From Goodfellowiella coeruleoviolacea (GTDB lineage Bacteria > Actinomycetota > Actinomycetes > Mycobacteriales > Pseudonocardiaceae), in assembly GCF_024171785.1 (NCBI RefSeq), contig NZ_JAMTCK010000004.1, positions 248,001-312,000 on the forward strand: a DNA stretch of 64,000 nucleotides. Reading direction: 5' to 3'. The position numbers were made by a program, and so were the translations under genes. Each line of letters opens with the position of its first letter. The first letter of the stretch is position 1. Of this stretch, positions 16,437 to 25,739 are shown one piece after another. The notes beneath the pieces were generated by a model, which saw only the letters and a program-made list of their open reading frames with translations, searched no databases and was not told the DNA's origin.

Positions 16437-18997
16437 GCGAACCGAGAGGCACCTCGCCCACCGACCCGCCGTCCGCTGGTGCGCGGCCTTCCGGCACCAC
16501 GGCACCGCATGCTCCACCGGCATCGGCGGCCAGCCCGTCGCGTGCGGGGCCGGCCGCCGCCAGCGGACCAGCGGGTGGCGCGTCGGCCACTTCGTCGGCC
16601 ACCTCGTCGGCCACTGGGGCGGACGCGGCGGCCCAGGACAGCGAGCCGGATCCGGCAGGCGGCGGCGCCCGCCGCGTCGACCTCCGGCTGGTGCCGGCGG
16701 CGGTGACCGTGTGGCTGTCCGCGCTGGTCGGGTTGCTGTGCGGATGGCCGTTCGCGGCGGGCGCCGGTCTGCTCGCCGCCGGCCTCGCCGGCGCGGCCCT
16801 GCTGCGGGGCTGGGCCACGCGCACCGCCGTGGTCGCCGCGCTGGGCGCGGGGCTCGCCGCCGTTGTCTGGATCGCCGTGCCCGCCCACCGGGCCAGCGTG
16901 CACCCGCTGCGCTCGCTGGCGGAACAGAACAGTCCCGCCACTGTGCGGGTCACGCTCACCGAACGGCCGCGCGGTGTGACCGCAGCCGGGTTCGGGGAGC
17001 GCAGGGGCGGCGTCGACCGGGTGGTGGTGGGCGCCGAACTCCGGTCGGCGCAGGTGCGCGGTCAACGGATCGAGCGCGACGGCCGGGTGCTGCTGCTGGC
17101 GCCCGCGGAGCGCTGGCTGGACCTGCTGCCCGGCAACGAGGTGACCGCGGTCGGCACCCTGGCCGCGCCCCGGGGCGGGGACCTGACCGTCGCGGTGCTG
17201 CGGGTGCGCGGCCCACCTCAGCAGGTGGCTCCGGCACCGGCCTGGCAGCGGGCCGCGGAGTCGCTGCGCGCGGGGCTGCGGCGTGCCTGCGCGGTTCTCG
17301 CACCGGAACCCGCCGGGCTGCTGCCGGCGTTGACGGTGGGCGACACGACCGGCGTGCCACCGCAGGTGACCGATGAGTTCCGGGTGGCCGGGCTGGCACA
17401 CCTGACCGCGGTGAGCGGGGCGAACCTGGCGATCATCTGCGGTGCGGTGCTGCTGTTGCTCAGGCTGCTGCGCTGCGGCCCACGCCTGTCCGCTGCCCTG
17501 GCGCTGCTGGCGCTGGCCGGGTTCGTGGTGCTGGCCGGGCCGGAGCCGAGTGTGCTGCGCGCGGCGGTGATGGGCGCGGTGGGGCTGCTCGCCCTGGCGC
17601 TCGGGCGGGAGCGGTCGGCGCTGCCGGCGTTGGCGACGGCGGTCGTCGTGCTGGTGCTGCATGACCCGCAACTGGGTGTGGCCCCGGGGTTCGCCCTGTC
17701 CGTGCTGGCCACGGCGGCGCTGGTGCTGCTCGCGCCGGCGTGGTCGGCCCGGCTGCGCGCCAGGGGCGTGCCAGCGCTGCTGGCCAACGCCGTGGTGACC
17801 CCGGTGGCTGCCGCGCTGGCCACCGCGCCGCTGATCGCCGGCTTGTCCGGGCAGATCAGCCTGGTCACGGTGATCGCGAACCTGGTCGCCGGCCCGGTGG
17901 TGGCGCCGGCCACCGTGCTCGGGGTGGTCGCTGCCGCTGCCGCCCCGCTGCACCTGGGCATCGCCCAGTTCGCGGCGCGGCTCGCCGAGCCGGAGGTGAA
18001 CTGGCTGATCTGGGTGGGCAGGCACGCGGCCGCCGTGCCGAACGCCGCCATCGGCTGGCCCAGCGGGTGGGGTGGTGGACTGCTGCTGCTCGGCGTGACC
18101 GCGACCGTGGTCGGCCTGGTGCGGTTGCCCAGGCTGCGCGCGCTGCTGGCGGTGGTGTTGGCGGCGACCTTGCTGCTGGTGCTGCCCACCCGGCTGGGCA
18201 GCCCCGGCTGGCCGGTCTCCGGGTGGGCGGCGGTGGGCTGCGACGTGGGCCAGGGCGATGCCATCGCGTTGGCCACCGCGGACCCGGGGCGAGCCGTGCT
18301 GGTGGACACCGGGCCGGAGCCGGTGTTGCTGGCCCGCTGCCTGCGTCGGCTGGAGGTGCGGACCGTACCCCTGGTGGTGCTCAGCCACCTGCACGCCGAC
18401 CACGTCGGCGGGTTGAGCGCCGTGCTGGCCGACCACGAGGTCGGGGCCGTGGCGGTGGGGGCGTCGCGTGAACCGAGGTGGGCGTGGGACGAGGTGCGGG
18501 GCCAGGCCGAGCGCGCCGGTGTCCCCCTGGTGGAGCTGGGCGCGGGGCAGCGGCTGTCCTGGCCGGGGCTGGTCATCGAGGTGCTCGGACCGCGCCAGCT
18601 GGTCGGCGGCGACGAGTCGCCGGTCAACAACGCCTCGCTGGTGCTGCGCGCGACCACACCGGCCGGGCGGGTGCTGCTCACCGGAGACGTGGAGGTGGCC
18701 GCCCAGCAGGAGTTGCTGGACAGCGGTGTGGACCTGAGCGCGGATGTGCTCAAGGTGCCGCACCACGGGTCGCGGAACTCGCTGCCCCGGTTCCTGGCGG
18801 CGGTGCGACCGAGGGTGGCCTTGATCAGCGTGGGAGCGGGCAACCGCTACGGGCACCCCAACCAGTCCATAGTGGACACACTGGGGGAGCAGGGCGCCAT
18901 GGTGCTGCGCACCGACCGGGACGGCGACAGCGCTGTGCTGGCCAGCCCGGCCGGCCTGCGAGTGGCGCGGCTGGCCACGGCTGGGGCGCCACCGTGA
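16433..18997 (+). CDS. comEC: ComEC/Rec2 family DNA channel protein
   Basis: Polytopic membrane protein that takes single-stranded DNA into the cell in competent bacteria. The 854 residues have a disordered Ser/Ala/Pro-rich head (about 1-75), a DUF4131 region, the Competence domain (LTAVSGANLAIICGA, many membrane helices), and a C-terminal metallo-beta-lactamase domain with SHLHADHVGG near residue 650 and KVPHHGSRNS. All metal-binding histidines seem present, so the nuclease-like domain is probably active. The GTG start overlaps the comEA stop. Confidence 0.96.
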   Translation: MSEPRGTSPTDPPSAGARPSGTTAPHAPPASAASPSRAGPAAASGPAGGASATSSATSSATGADAAAQDSEPDPAGGGARRVDLRLVPAAVTVWLSALVGLLCGWPFAAGAGLLAAGLAGAALLRGWATRTAVVAALGAGLAAVVWIAVPAHRASVHPLRSLAEQNSPATVRVTLTERPRGVTAAGFGERRGGVDRVVVGAELRSAQVRGQRIERDGRVLLLAPAERWLDLLPGNEVTAVGTLAAPRGGDLTVAVLRVRGPPQQVAPAPAWQRAAESLRAGLRRACAVLAPEPAGLLPALTVGDTTGVPPQVTDEFRVAGLAHLTAVSGANLAIICGAVLLLLRLLRCGPRLSAALALLALAGFVVLAGPEPSVLRAAVMGAVGLLALALGRERSALPALATAVVVLVLHDPQLGVAPGFALSVLATAALVLLAPAWSARLRARGVPALLANAVVTPVAAALATAPLIAGLSGQISLVTVIANLVAGPVVAPATVLGVVAAAAAPLHLGIAQFAARLAEPEVNWLIWVGRHAAAVPNAAIGWPSGWGGGLLLLGVTATVVGLVRLPRLRALLAVVLAATLLLVLPTRLGSPGWPVSGWAAVGCDVGQGDAIALATADPGRAVLVDTGPEPVLLARCLRRLEVRTVPLVVLSHLHADHVGGLSAVLADHEVGAVAVGASREPRWAWDEVRGQAERAGVPLVELGAGQRLSWPGLVIEVLGPRQLVGGDESPVNNASLVLRATTPAGRVLLTGDVEVAAQQELLDSGVDLSADVLKVPHHGSRNSLPRFLAAVRPRVALISVGAGNRYGHPNQSIVDTLGEQGAMVLRTDRDGDSAVLASPAGLRVARLATAGAPP

Positions 18998-19048
18998 GCC
19001 CGCGGCGCGGATGACGGCGGGCGACTCCTGCCGCCCTCCGCTGCCGCG

Positions 19049-19078
19049 CCTGGGTGGCCGGCGCGCCGGCCACCCAGG
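19049..19078. terminator. Bidirectional terminator between comEC and thrC
   Basis: A perfect 30-bp palindrome with 15-bp arms (CCTGGGTGGCCGGCG and its complement) lies between the ends of two convergent genes. There is no T tract on either side. It should work in both directions. Confidence 0.85.
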
Positions 19079-19106
19079 AATGTCCGCTTCGGACAGAACA
19101 GGAGGT

Positions 19107-20372
19107 TCAGAAGCCGAGTGCCTCGCGCACGGCCTTGCTGGACGGCGGCACCGTCGCCTTGGGACCCACCCTGTCGGCGACCGCGTCCAGGGTCTTGAGG
19201 CCGTCACCGGTGATCAGCAGGACGGTTTCCGCGTCCGGGTCGAGCTTGCCGGTGTCGATCAGCTTCTTGGCCGTGGCCACGGTCACCCCACCCGCGGTCT
19301 CCGCGAAGATCCCCTCGGTCCTGGCCAGCAGTCGGATGCCCTCGACGACCTCCTCGTCGCTGACGTCCTCGACCGCGCCACCGGTGCGGCGAACCGCGTC
19401 GAGCACGTAGGGGCCGTCGGCGGGGGCGCCGATGGCCAGGGACCGGGCGATGGTGTCCGGCCGCACCGGTGCCACCACGTCCTGGCCGGCCTTGTAGGCG
19501 GCGGCCACCGGCGAGCAGCCCGTGGCCTGCGCGCCGAACACCCGGTAGGGCGTTGGCTCCACCAGACCGAGTTCGCCGAGTTCCCGGAAGCCCTTGTCCA
19601 CCTTGGTCAGCTGGGAGCCGGAGGCCACCGGCACCACCACCTGCTCGGGCAGCCGCCAACCGAGCTGTTCGGCGACCTCGAAGCCCAGGGTCTTGGACCC
19701 CTCGGCGTAGTAGGGACGCACGTTGACGTTGACGAACGCCCAGTCCTCGTGCTCGGCGGCCAGTTCCGTGGCCAGCCGGTTGACGTCGTCGTAGTTGCCG
19801 TCCACGGCGATCAGCGCGCCGTCGTACACCGCCGTGGTCAGCACCTTGGCGCGTTCCAGCGAGGAGGGGATCAGCACGACCGACCGCCAGCCAGCCCTGG
19901 CCGCCGCCGCGGCGACCGCGTTGGCGAGGTTGCCGGTGGACGGGCAGGCGAGCACGGTGAACCCGAGTTGGCGGGCGGCGGCCAGGGCGACGGCGACCAC
20001 CCGGTCCTTGAACGAGTGGGTGGGGTTGCCGGTGTCGTCCTTGACCCACAGCCGCTTCACGCCCAGCGCGGCGGCGAGCCGGTCGGCCCGCACCAGGCGC
20101 GTGAGCCCGGGCTCGGTGTTGGGGTGTCGGTCCACATCGGACGGAACCGGCAGCAGGTCGCGGTAGCGCCAGATCGACTTGGGGCCGGACTCGATGGTGG
20201 CCCGGGTGATCGGGCCGAACTCGTAGGCCACTTCCAGTGGCCCGAAACACTCACCACAGGCGAACTCGGCGGCGAGCGGAACCTGGTGGCCGCATTCCCG
20301 GCAGGACAGCGCGCGGGCCGGACCGAGGTCAAAGGTGGTGGCGGCGGTCGCCGGGGCATCGACAGTCGTCAT
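19107..20372 (-). CDS. thrC: Threonine synthase
   Basis: PLP enzyme converting O-phosphohomoserine to threonine. The 421 residues carry an N-terminal zinc-ribbon-like segment (CRECGHQ, CGECFGP), the PLP lysine in THSFKDR, the STGNLANAVAAAAARAG segment, and phosphate-binding residues near SGSQLTK. The first in-frame ATG (20390) is rejected because the ribosome site AGGAGAG directly follows it; that site is correctly spaced for the ATG at 20372, where the protein starts MTTVDAPATA. It stands apart from hom and thrB, which are not in the window. Confidence 0.96.
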   Translation of the reverse strand: MTTVDAPATAATTFDLGPARALSCRECGHQVPLAAEFACGECFGPLEVAYEFGPITRATIESGPKSIWRYRDLLPVPSDVDRHPNTEPGLTRLVRADRLAAALGVKRLWVKDDTGNPTHSFKDRVVAVALAAARQLGFTVLACPSTGNLANAVAAAAARAGWRSVVLIPSSLERAKVLTTAVYDGALIAVDGNYDDVNRLATELAAEHEDWAFVNVNVRPYYAEGSKTLGFEVAEQLGWRLPEQVVVPVASGSQLTKVDKGFRELGELGLVEPTPYRVFGAQATGCSPVAAAYKAGQDVVAPVRPDTIARSLAIGAPADGPYVLDAVRRTGGAVEDVSDEEVVEGIRLLARTEGIFAETAGGVTVATAKKLIDTGKLDPDAETVLLITGDGLKTLDAVADRVGPKATVPPSSKAVREALGF

Positions 20373-20400
20373 CGCGAGGTCTCTCCTCATCTTTCCCGCG

Positions 20401-20430
20401 TCAGCGGGCCGGAATTGGCACCGTGGTCAT
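20401..20430 (-). promoter_or_regulatory. Possible 9-residue leader frame upstream of thrC
   Basis: ATG ACC ACG GTG CCA opens a frame of nine residues with two adjacent Thr codons, ending 28 bases before thrC. Its stop lies inside the small hairpin CCCGC-tgac-GCGGG. A threonine-sensing leader would be plausible, but two codons are weak evidence. Confidence 0.2.
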
Positions 20431-20630
20431 CGACGGCCTCGCGCAGTCACGTGTGCACGCGTGTGGCCGACACCGGTTGCCGGGGCTTCTTCGGGCCGAT
20501 CCCTCTGCCCCTCTGGATGAGCTGTTCAGTTGTGCCGGTCACGCTACGACATCGCGTCCCGGGCTGACCAGGTGAGGTCCACCATCCGGGAGCGGGCGGG
20601 GTGTCACGGGCGCGTGGGAGGATGGCCGGC

Positions 20631-21611
20631 GTGAGTGGGACCGCCGGCCCGATCGATCCGTTGCACCTCGTGCTCGGTGAAGAGGAACTGCTGGTAGAGC
20701 GCGCGGTGCGGGACGTGTTGGCCACCGCCAGGCAGGTCGACCCGCAGGCCGACCTGAGCCGGGTGCGGGTGAGCGAACTCACCCCGCCCGAGTTGGCCGA
20801 GCTGGTCAGCCCGTCGCTGTTCGCCGAGGGGCGGGTGGTCGTGCTGGAGGCCGCCCAGGACGCCGGCAAGGAGATCGCCGAGGCGATCCTGTCCTACTGC
20901 GCGCAGCCGGCCGACGGCGTGACCCTGGTCGTGGTGCACACCGGCGGAGGCCGGGGCAAGCTGGCCAAGGAGATGCCGGCCGCGCTGCGCAAGGCCGGCG
21001 CCCGGGTCGTCGAGTGCCCGAAGATCACCCGGGCGAACGAGCGGGAGGCCTTCGTCCGGGAGGAGGTTCGGCGCGCCGGCGGGCGGATCGACGCCGAGGG
21101 GCTGGCCGCGCTGATCGAGGCGGTCGGTTCTGACCTGCGGGAACTGGCCGCCGCCGCCTCCCAGCTGGTGGCCGACACCGGCGGCAGGGTGGACGCGGCC
21201 GCGGTGCGCCGCTACCACCGGGGGCGGGCCGAGGTCACCGGGTTCGCCGTGGCGGAGAAGGCCGTGGTCGGCGACTACGCCGGCGCGTTGGAAGCACTGC
21301 GCTGGGCCATGCAGCTGGGCGTGCCGCACGTGTTGGTGGCGGACGCGCTCGCCGACGCGGTGCGCACCGTGGCCAGGGTGTCCGCGGTCGGCCGGGCCGA
21401 CCCGAACCGGCTGGCCGGTGAACTGGGCATGCCGCCGTGGAAGGTGCGCAAGGCGCAGGGGCAGGCGCGGGGCTGGGGCCAGCACGGCCTGGCCACGGCC
21501 ATGCAGGTGGTCGCCGAGTTGAACGCCGACGTCAAGGGCGTGGCCGCGGACGCGGACTACGCGCTGGAACGGGCCGTGGTCAGGATCGTGTCGGCGCATC
21601 GGCAGGACTGA
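20631..21611 (+). CDS. holA: DNA polymerase III subunit delta
   Basis: Clamp-loader subunit that opens the beta clamp. The 326 residues start [20 protein letters not shown], have a Walker-A-like region without a canonical P loop (typical of delta), and a C-terminal helical collar domain ([16 protein letters not shown]). GTG 20631 is preferred over ATG 20622 because GAGGAT with 7-nt spacing looks like the -10 of a leaderless transcript. The gene overlaps the convergent GNAT gene by 32 bases at its 3' end. It is followed by rpsT, as in mycobacteria. Confidence 0.93.
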   Translation: MSGTAGPIDPLHLVLGEEELLVERAVRDVLATARQVDPQADLSRVRVSELTPPELAELVSPSLFAEGRVVVLEAAQDAGKEIAEAILSYCAQPADGVTLVVVHTGGGRGKLAKEMPAALRKAGARVVECPKITRANEREAFVREEVRRAGGRIDAEGLAALIEAVGSDLRELAAAASQLVADTGGRVDAAAVRRYHRGRAEVTGFAVAEKAVVGDYAGALEALRWAMQLGVPHVLVADALADAVRTVARVSAVGRADPNRLAGELGMPPWKVRKAQGQARGWGQHGLATAMQVVAELNADVKGVAADADYALERAVVRIVSAHRQD

Positions 21612-22137
21612 GCGGCACCCGGCCGTGGTCCTGCCGCCGGCGGGTCAGCACGCGCACCAGCTCGCCGTCGTCCTCGACGATGTCCCGCACGTGCCGGTAG
21701 CCGATCCTGGCCAGCAGGGCCAGCGACGCGGTGTTGGGCGCGGCCACGGTGGCGTGCACCTCGGTGAGCCCCAGCACGGCGAAGCCGTAGTCGGTCACGG
21801 CCTCGGCCAGCTCCGTGCCCAGGCCCTGGCGCCAGGCGTGGGCCGCGAGGGCGTAGATGATCTCGTGGCCGGCCACGACCTCGGTGTGCTTGATCTCGGC
21901 GTGCCCCAGGTAGCGGCCGTCGCGCCGGTCGCGCACCGCCCAGACGTCGAACAGGTTCCGCGGGTAGACCTTGGTGAAGACCCGGTCGAACAGTGCCCGG
22001 ATCGCAGCCTCGGGCATGGGGCCGTCACCCATCCAGCGCGAGACGTTCTCGTCGCCCAGCAACGCCACGAAGTCCTCCTCGTCCGCGCGCTCGTACGGGG
22101 TGAGTGTCAGCCGACGGGTGCGCAGGGGTGGCGTCAC
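21580..22137 (-). CDS. GNAT family N-acetyltransferase
   Basis: RimJ/RimL-like acetyltransferase of 185 residues. It starts [20 protein letters not shown], has the acetyl-CoA segment [20 protein letters not shown], and ends with the sheet [22 protein letters not shown]. The substrate could be a protein N-terminus or a small amine; I cannot say. The GTG at 22137 follows a TAGCGT -10 box by 7 nt on the minus strand. The last 32 bases overlap the end of holA on the other strand. Confidence 0.9.
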   Translation of the reverse strand: MTPPLRTRRLTLTPYERADEEDFVALLGDENVSRWMGDGPMPEAAIRALFDRVFTKVYPRNLFDVWAVRDRRDGRYLGHAEIKHTEVVAGHEIIYALAAHAWRQGLGTELAEAVTDYGFAVLGLTEVHATVAAPNTASLALLARIGYRHVRDIVEDDGELVRVLTRRRQDHGRVPLSPADAPTRS

Positions 22138-22229
22138 GGCGGAGACGCTAGGGCGGTTCGCGGTTCCCGGGCAATCGACTTCCGCCGGCACCCGGTTTCG
22201 GGCACCCCGGTGCGGGGTGTCGACATGGC

Positions 22230-22263
22230 AACGGCACCACCCGTGGACCCGGGTGGTGCCGTT
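22230..22263 (-). terminator. rpsT terminator hairpin
   Basis: A perfect 14-bp stem, AACGGCACCACCCG with its complement and a 6-nt loop, begins 26 bases after the rpsT stop. It separates rpsT from the GNAT gene. Confidence 0.8.
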
Positions 22264-22288
22264 GTCGTCAGCCGCTGGGCAGCCGAAG

Positions 22289-22549
22289 TCAGATCTGGTT
22301 GGCGCGCTTGGCCATGGCCGACTTCTTGTTGGCGGCCTGGTTGGCGTGGATCACGCCCTTGCTGGCGGCCTTGTCCAGCTTGCGGGAGGCGTCCTGGAGC
22401 AGCGCGGTGGCCTTCTCCTTGTCACCGGCCTCGGCAGCCTCGCGGAACTTGCGGATCGCGGTCTTCAGCGACGACTTCACGGCCTTGTTCCGCAGCCGCG
22501 CCTTCTCGTTGGTCTTGATCCGCTTGAGCTGTGACTTGATGTTGGCCAC
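22289..22549 (-). CDS. rpsT: 30S ribosomal protein S20
   Basis: Early-binding small-subunit protein. The 86 residues are short and Lys-rich with family strings [20 protein letters not shown] and [19 protein letters not shown]. The GTG start at 22549 is fixed by GAGGAC six bases upstream and by the family start VANIKSQ; the frame remains open upstream but without homology. It lies divergent from the TauE/SafE gene. The leader is about 120 nt if the promoter at 22676-22706 is right. Confidence 0.97.
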   Translation of the reverse strand: MANIKSQLKRIKTNEKARLRNKAVKSSLKTAIRKFREAAEAGDKEKATALLQDASRKLDKAASKGVIHANQAANKKSAMAKRANQI

Positions 22550-22675
22550 GCGAATGTCCTCGGTTTCGTCTCGACTCTGGTGCCGCGTTGTCGTGGCGCC
22601 GCCACCCACGCCCGATCCTGGTGCGCGGACCGGCGGCCTTCCTCCCTGACGGAATGCCACACGGCACGACCAGCG

Positions 22676-22706
22676 ATGATAACAGCGGCTGAGGGGCTGC
22701 TCCCAA
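22676..22706 (-). promoter_or_regulatory. Probable rpsT promoter
   Basis: On the minus strand TTGGGA (22701-22706) and TATCAT (22676-22681) stand 19 bp apart. The rest of the 22550-22897 spacer holds a GC-rich rpsT leader with short stems but no gene. Confidence 0.4.
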
Positions 22707-22897
22707 TCAGGCGAAGCTCTGCCCCCCGAACGGGTGGCCGCCGGCCGGCTCGATGACTCCTCGTTCTCGCCCGGACTGGACAGCGTGGTGTGTCCTTGGT
22801 CACCTGACCTGTCGCCCGCTCGTGAAACTCCGGTGTTGCCGCTGTTCAGGACCGGTCGGCCAGTTTGTTGATCGGGCCGGCTCATTAGCCTGTCCGA

Positions 22898-23701
22898 GTG
22901 ACGACTCCACTGGACTGGGCGGGCTTCGGCGAGGTGTCCCTGGCCGGGCTGCTGTTTCTCTGTGCCGCGGCGTTCCTCGCCGGCGCGGTCGACTCGGTGG
23001 TGGGTGGCGGCGGTCTGATCCAGCTGCCGGCCATGCTGCTGCTCGCCCCCGGTGGAGAAGCCGTGTACGCGCTGGCCACCAACAAGCTGGCCGCGGTGGT
23101 GGGCACCACCGCGGCGGCCGGCACCTACGTGCGGCGGACCCGCCTAGACTGGTCGGCGGCGGTGCCCATGGCGGTGGCCGCGCTCGCCGGCTCGGTGGCC
23201 GGGGCCGCCTTCGCCGACGCACTGCCCTCCGCCGTGCTCAACGTCGTGGTGCTGGTCGCGCTGGTCGGGGTCGGCCTCTACACCTGGCGCAAGCCGGAAC
23301 TCGGCGCGGCCGAGGCACCCCGCTTCGGGCGGTGGGCCGGGCGCCTGGCCATGGCCGGGGGCGGCGCGGTGATCGGCTTCTGGGACGGGCTCGCCGGGCC
23401 GGGCACCGGGTCGTTCCTGGTCTTCCTGCTGGTCGGGCTGATCGGCTACGCGTTCCTGCGCGCCTCGGCCACCGCCAAGATCGTCAACATCGCCACGAAC
23501 CTCGGCGCGCTGCTGTTCTTCATCCCGGCTGGCAAGGTGCTGTGGGGCTTGGGCGCGGTGATGGCCTGCTGCAACGTGACCGGGAGCGTGCTCGGCGCGC
23601 GGCTGGCGCTGCGCCGGGGGTCCGCGTTCGTCCGCCGGGTGTTCCTGACCGTGGTGGTGACCCTGGTGCTCAGCCTGGGCTGGAAGCTCGCCGCGGGCTG
23701 A
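22898..23701 (+). CDS. TauE/SafE family sulfite exporter-like permease
   Basis: Integral membrane protein of 267 residues with about eight helices. The N-terminal segment [18 protein letters not shown] and the second half [16 protein letters not shown] are the duplicated TauE/SafE motifs. Family members export sulfite, sulfoacetate or other organic anions; the substrate here is unknown and the sulfur operon is 30 kb away. The GTG lies 6 nt after a TAGCCT -10 box (22886-22891), so the mRNA is probably leaderless. Confidence 0.9.
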   Translation: MTTPLDWAGFGEVSLAGLLFLCAAAFLAGAVDSVVGGGGLIQLPAMLLLAPGGEAVYALATNKLAAVVGTTAAAGTYVRRTRLDWSAAVPMAVAALAGSVAGAAFADALPSAVLNVVVLVALVGVGLYTWRKPELGAAEAPRFGRWAGRLAMAGGGAVIGFWDGLAGPGTGSFLVFLLVGLIGYAFLRASATAKIVNIATNLGALLFFIPAGKVLWGLGAVMACCNVTGSVLGARLALRRGSAFVRRVFLTVVVTLVLSLGWKLAAG

Positions 23702-23713
23702 GCACCCGCGGCC

Positions 23714-25225
23714 TCACGAGCGGCGAGCGGCGTAGACGGGCGCGGCGACCGCGGTCTGGGCCGGCACCACCGGAGCGGCGGGGCTGGCCACCTCCACCCG
23801 GTTGCGGCCGTTGTCCTTGGCCGTGTACAGGGCGGCGTCGGCGTGCTGGTGCAGCCGCCGCAGGGTGGCCTCCCGGCCGGTCAGGGCCACCACCCCGATG
23901 GACGCGCTGAGCACCCGCTGCCGGGACGGGATGGGGTTGCCGTCCTCGTCGTGCTGGGCCTGCCGGCCCCACAGGCTGATCTCCTGGCCGCGTTTGTCGG
24001 TGGTCTGCACCTGGACCGTGGCGATCGCCGCGCGGATCCGCTCGGCCACCTCCACGGCCTCGCTCGCCGTGGTGTTCGGGCACAGCACCAGGAACTCCTC
24101 GCCGCCGTCGCGCGCGGCGATGTCGTCCAGCCTGGTCAACGACTGCAGCACGGCGCCGACCACGCGCAGCACCGCGTCGCCGGCCGGATGCCCCCAGGTG
24201 TCGTTGACCCGCTTGAAGTGGTCCAGGTCCAGGGCCAGCAGCGCGATCGGCGTGTCCGGTCGGGCCCGGCGCAGCACCCGCTGGGTCTGTTCGGTCCAGC
24301 CCTGCGGGTTGAGCACCCCGGTCTTGTGGTCCCGCCGGGAGTCCAGCGCGTCCTGGCGGAGTTCCTCGTTGTCCCGCAGGATCCGGGCGAGCGCCACGAG
24401 CAGGACCGCGATCAGCACCACGAACACCGGCGCGGTCTTGGCGGTGAGCGCGGTCAGCAGGCCCACGCCGGTGCCCAGCGCGGCCTCCAGGTTGTCGCGC
24501 CGGGTGCCCATCGCCATCCCCCAGGTGGGGCGGGTCGGCGAGGCCAGCACGATGGCCAGGCCGACCACGGCGGCCTGCACCAGCGAGTACAGCGCGCCGA
24601 CCGCGCACACCAGGGCGATGTGCGCCAGGGGCGGGTTCGACCAGGTGGGCGGGCCGGCCCAGTCCAGCACCGCCCGGCAGAGGGTGGCGGCCAGCAGGAT
24701 GCTCGCGGTGGAATGACCGAACCGGTAGGCCGGTCGGCGCGCGACGAACCACCGCTGCAGGCGCAACACCAGGATCACGCCGACCACCAGCATGGTCGGC
24801 AGCAGCATGATCGCGGCCACCGACCACACACCGCCCAGGTCGATCAGCACCCGGTTGTACCCGCGGTCGGCGCGCCGCCGCTCCTCCTGGCGTCGGGTGC
24901 CGACCAGGTAGACGGTGGCGCCCACGGACAGCAGGCCGGCCATGGCCCAGTCCTGGCCGGACACCGGCGGGTGGCGCCACACCGCGACGCCCACGGCCAC
25001 CGCCGCGACCGCCTCCACGGCCAGCGCGTACACCACCTCGCGGCGCGGTTGCGCCCACAACGCCCACGAGCGTGGCCAGCACAACACCGCGCGGATCGCC
25101 TTTCCCGTCCTGCCCACCGCGGACCCCAGTCGCCCAGCCCCCAGCCGGGTCGAGCGTGCGGCGCGCGTCGAGTTCACTCCTGCCCGGGGAGGTGCGTGGC
25201 CCGGCCCATCACCAGATCGACTCAT
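23714..25225 (-). CDS. Membrane-bound GGDEF diguanylate cyclase
   Basis: A 503-residue protein with a multi-helix membrane sensor (about residues 65-280), a short coil (LRDNEELRQDALDSRRDH), and a GGDEF domain. The active site reads GGEEF near 374-378, a catalytically competent variant, and RLDD stands five residues before it, matching the RxxD inhibitory I-site. It should make cyclic-di-GMP and be product-inhibited. No EAL domain is fused and none is nearby. The basic N-terminal 60 residues may be over-extended; the true start could lie downstream of the ATG at 25225. Confidence 0.9.
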   Translation of the reverse strand: MSRSGDGPGHAPPRAGVNSTRAARSTRLGAGRLGSAVGRTGKAIRAVLCWPRSWALWAQPRREVVYALAVEAVAAVAVGVAVWRHPPVSGQDWAMAGLLSVGATVYLVGTRRQEERRRADRGYNRVLIDLGGVWSVAAIMLLPTMLVVGVILVLRLQRWFVARRPAYRFGHSTASILLAATLCRAVLDWAGPPTWSNPPLAHIALVCAVGALYSLVQAAVVGLAIVLASPTRPTWGMAMGTRRDNLEAALGTGVGLLTALTAKTAPVFVVLIAVLLVALARILRDNEELRQDALDSRRDHKTGVLNPQGWTEQTQRVLRRARPDTPIALLALDLDHFKRVNDTWGHPAGDAVLRVVGAVLQSLTRLDDIAARDGGEEFLVLCPNTTASEAVEVAERIRAAIATVQVQTTDKRGQEISLWGRQAQHDEDGNPIPSRQRVLSASIGVVALTGREATLRRLHQHADAALYTAKDNGRNRVEVASPAAPVVPAQTAVAAPVYAARRS

Positions 25226-25739
25226 TGCCCAACCCCTTCACCGCCGGTGTGGCGCCCGCGAGACAACGGCCAGCGCGTGTCCCCGTCGGCGACCGACAGC
25301 CTCAGCACGGCCAACCTCGGCCAACGGTCCGGAGGAAGTGACGCGGCCGGAGCCGGCCGCGTTCCCGGTCGCGGCCGGGCACGGTCAGCCCGGCCGGAGT
25401 CGGCCTGCGGGCGCCGGCTCCACGGGCACACCTGATCGCGCTGCCGCGTTCGCGCGCGCGTCACGTGTTCGCGCGCGCGGCGTTCGCGCAGCGTCGTGCG
25501 CGCGCCGAACACCACAGGACCCTCCCCATCTGGCCACCGATCCCCGAACCCCCATTCGGGAAGCGAATCCGCCAGCACCGTTACCGGTTGGATCCAGTCA
25601 ACTATCGAACGTGACGGCCGCGGAGAGAAGGTTTCCTGGGTTTCCTGAATGAACAGGAAAGCCCGGGAGCTACCCAGGAAAGGGGCGATCAGCCACGGTA
25701 AATGGCATATTCGGCGAACTGGTGGTGGAAAGGACCGGC
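25226..25739. other. Spacer upstream of the nucleoside hydrolase gene
   Basis: No gene seen. Near 25440-25500 it has an alternating GC-rich stretch with repeated TTCGCGCGCG. A weak promoter candidate is TTACCG (25581-25586) with TATCGA (25603-25608). Nested inverted repeats at 25632-25681 are listed separately. Confidence 0.45.
25632..25681 (+). promoter_or_regulatory. Nested inverted repeats upstream of nucleoside hydrolase
   Basis: Outer arms TTTCCTGGGT (25632-25641) and ACCCAGGAAA (25672-25681) enclose an inner hairpin TTTCCTG-aatgaa-CAGGAAA (25641-25660). The structure lies 58 bases before the start codon and could be an operator or a leader RNA structure. Confidence 0.5.

Noticed and set aside
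15413-19207. A 1264-residue minus-strand frame opposite comEA-comEC
   Set aside because: Repeats of HRR/GQQH without domains; the plus-strand genes are certain.
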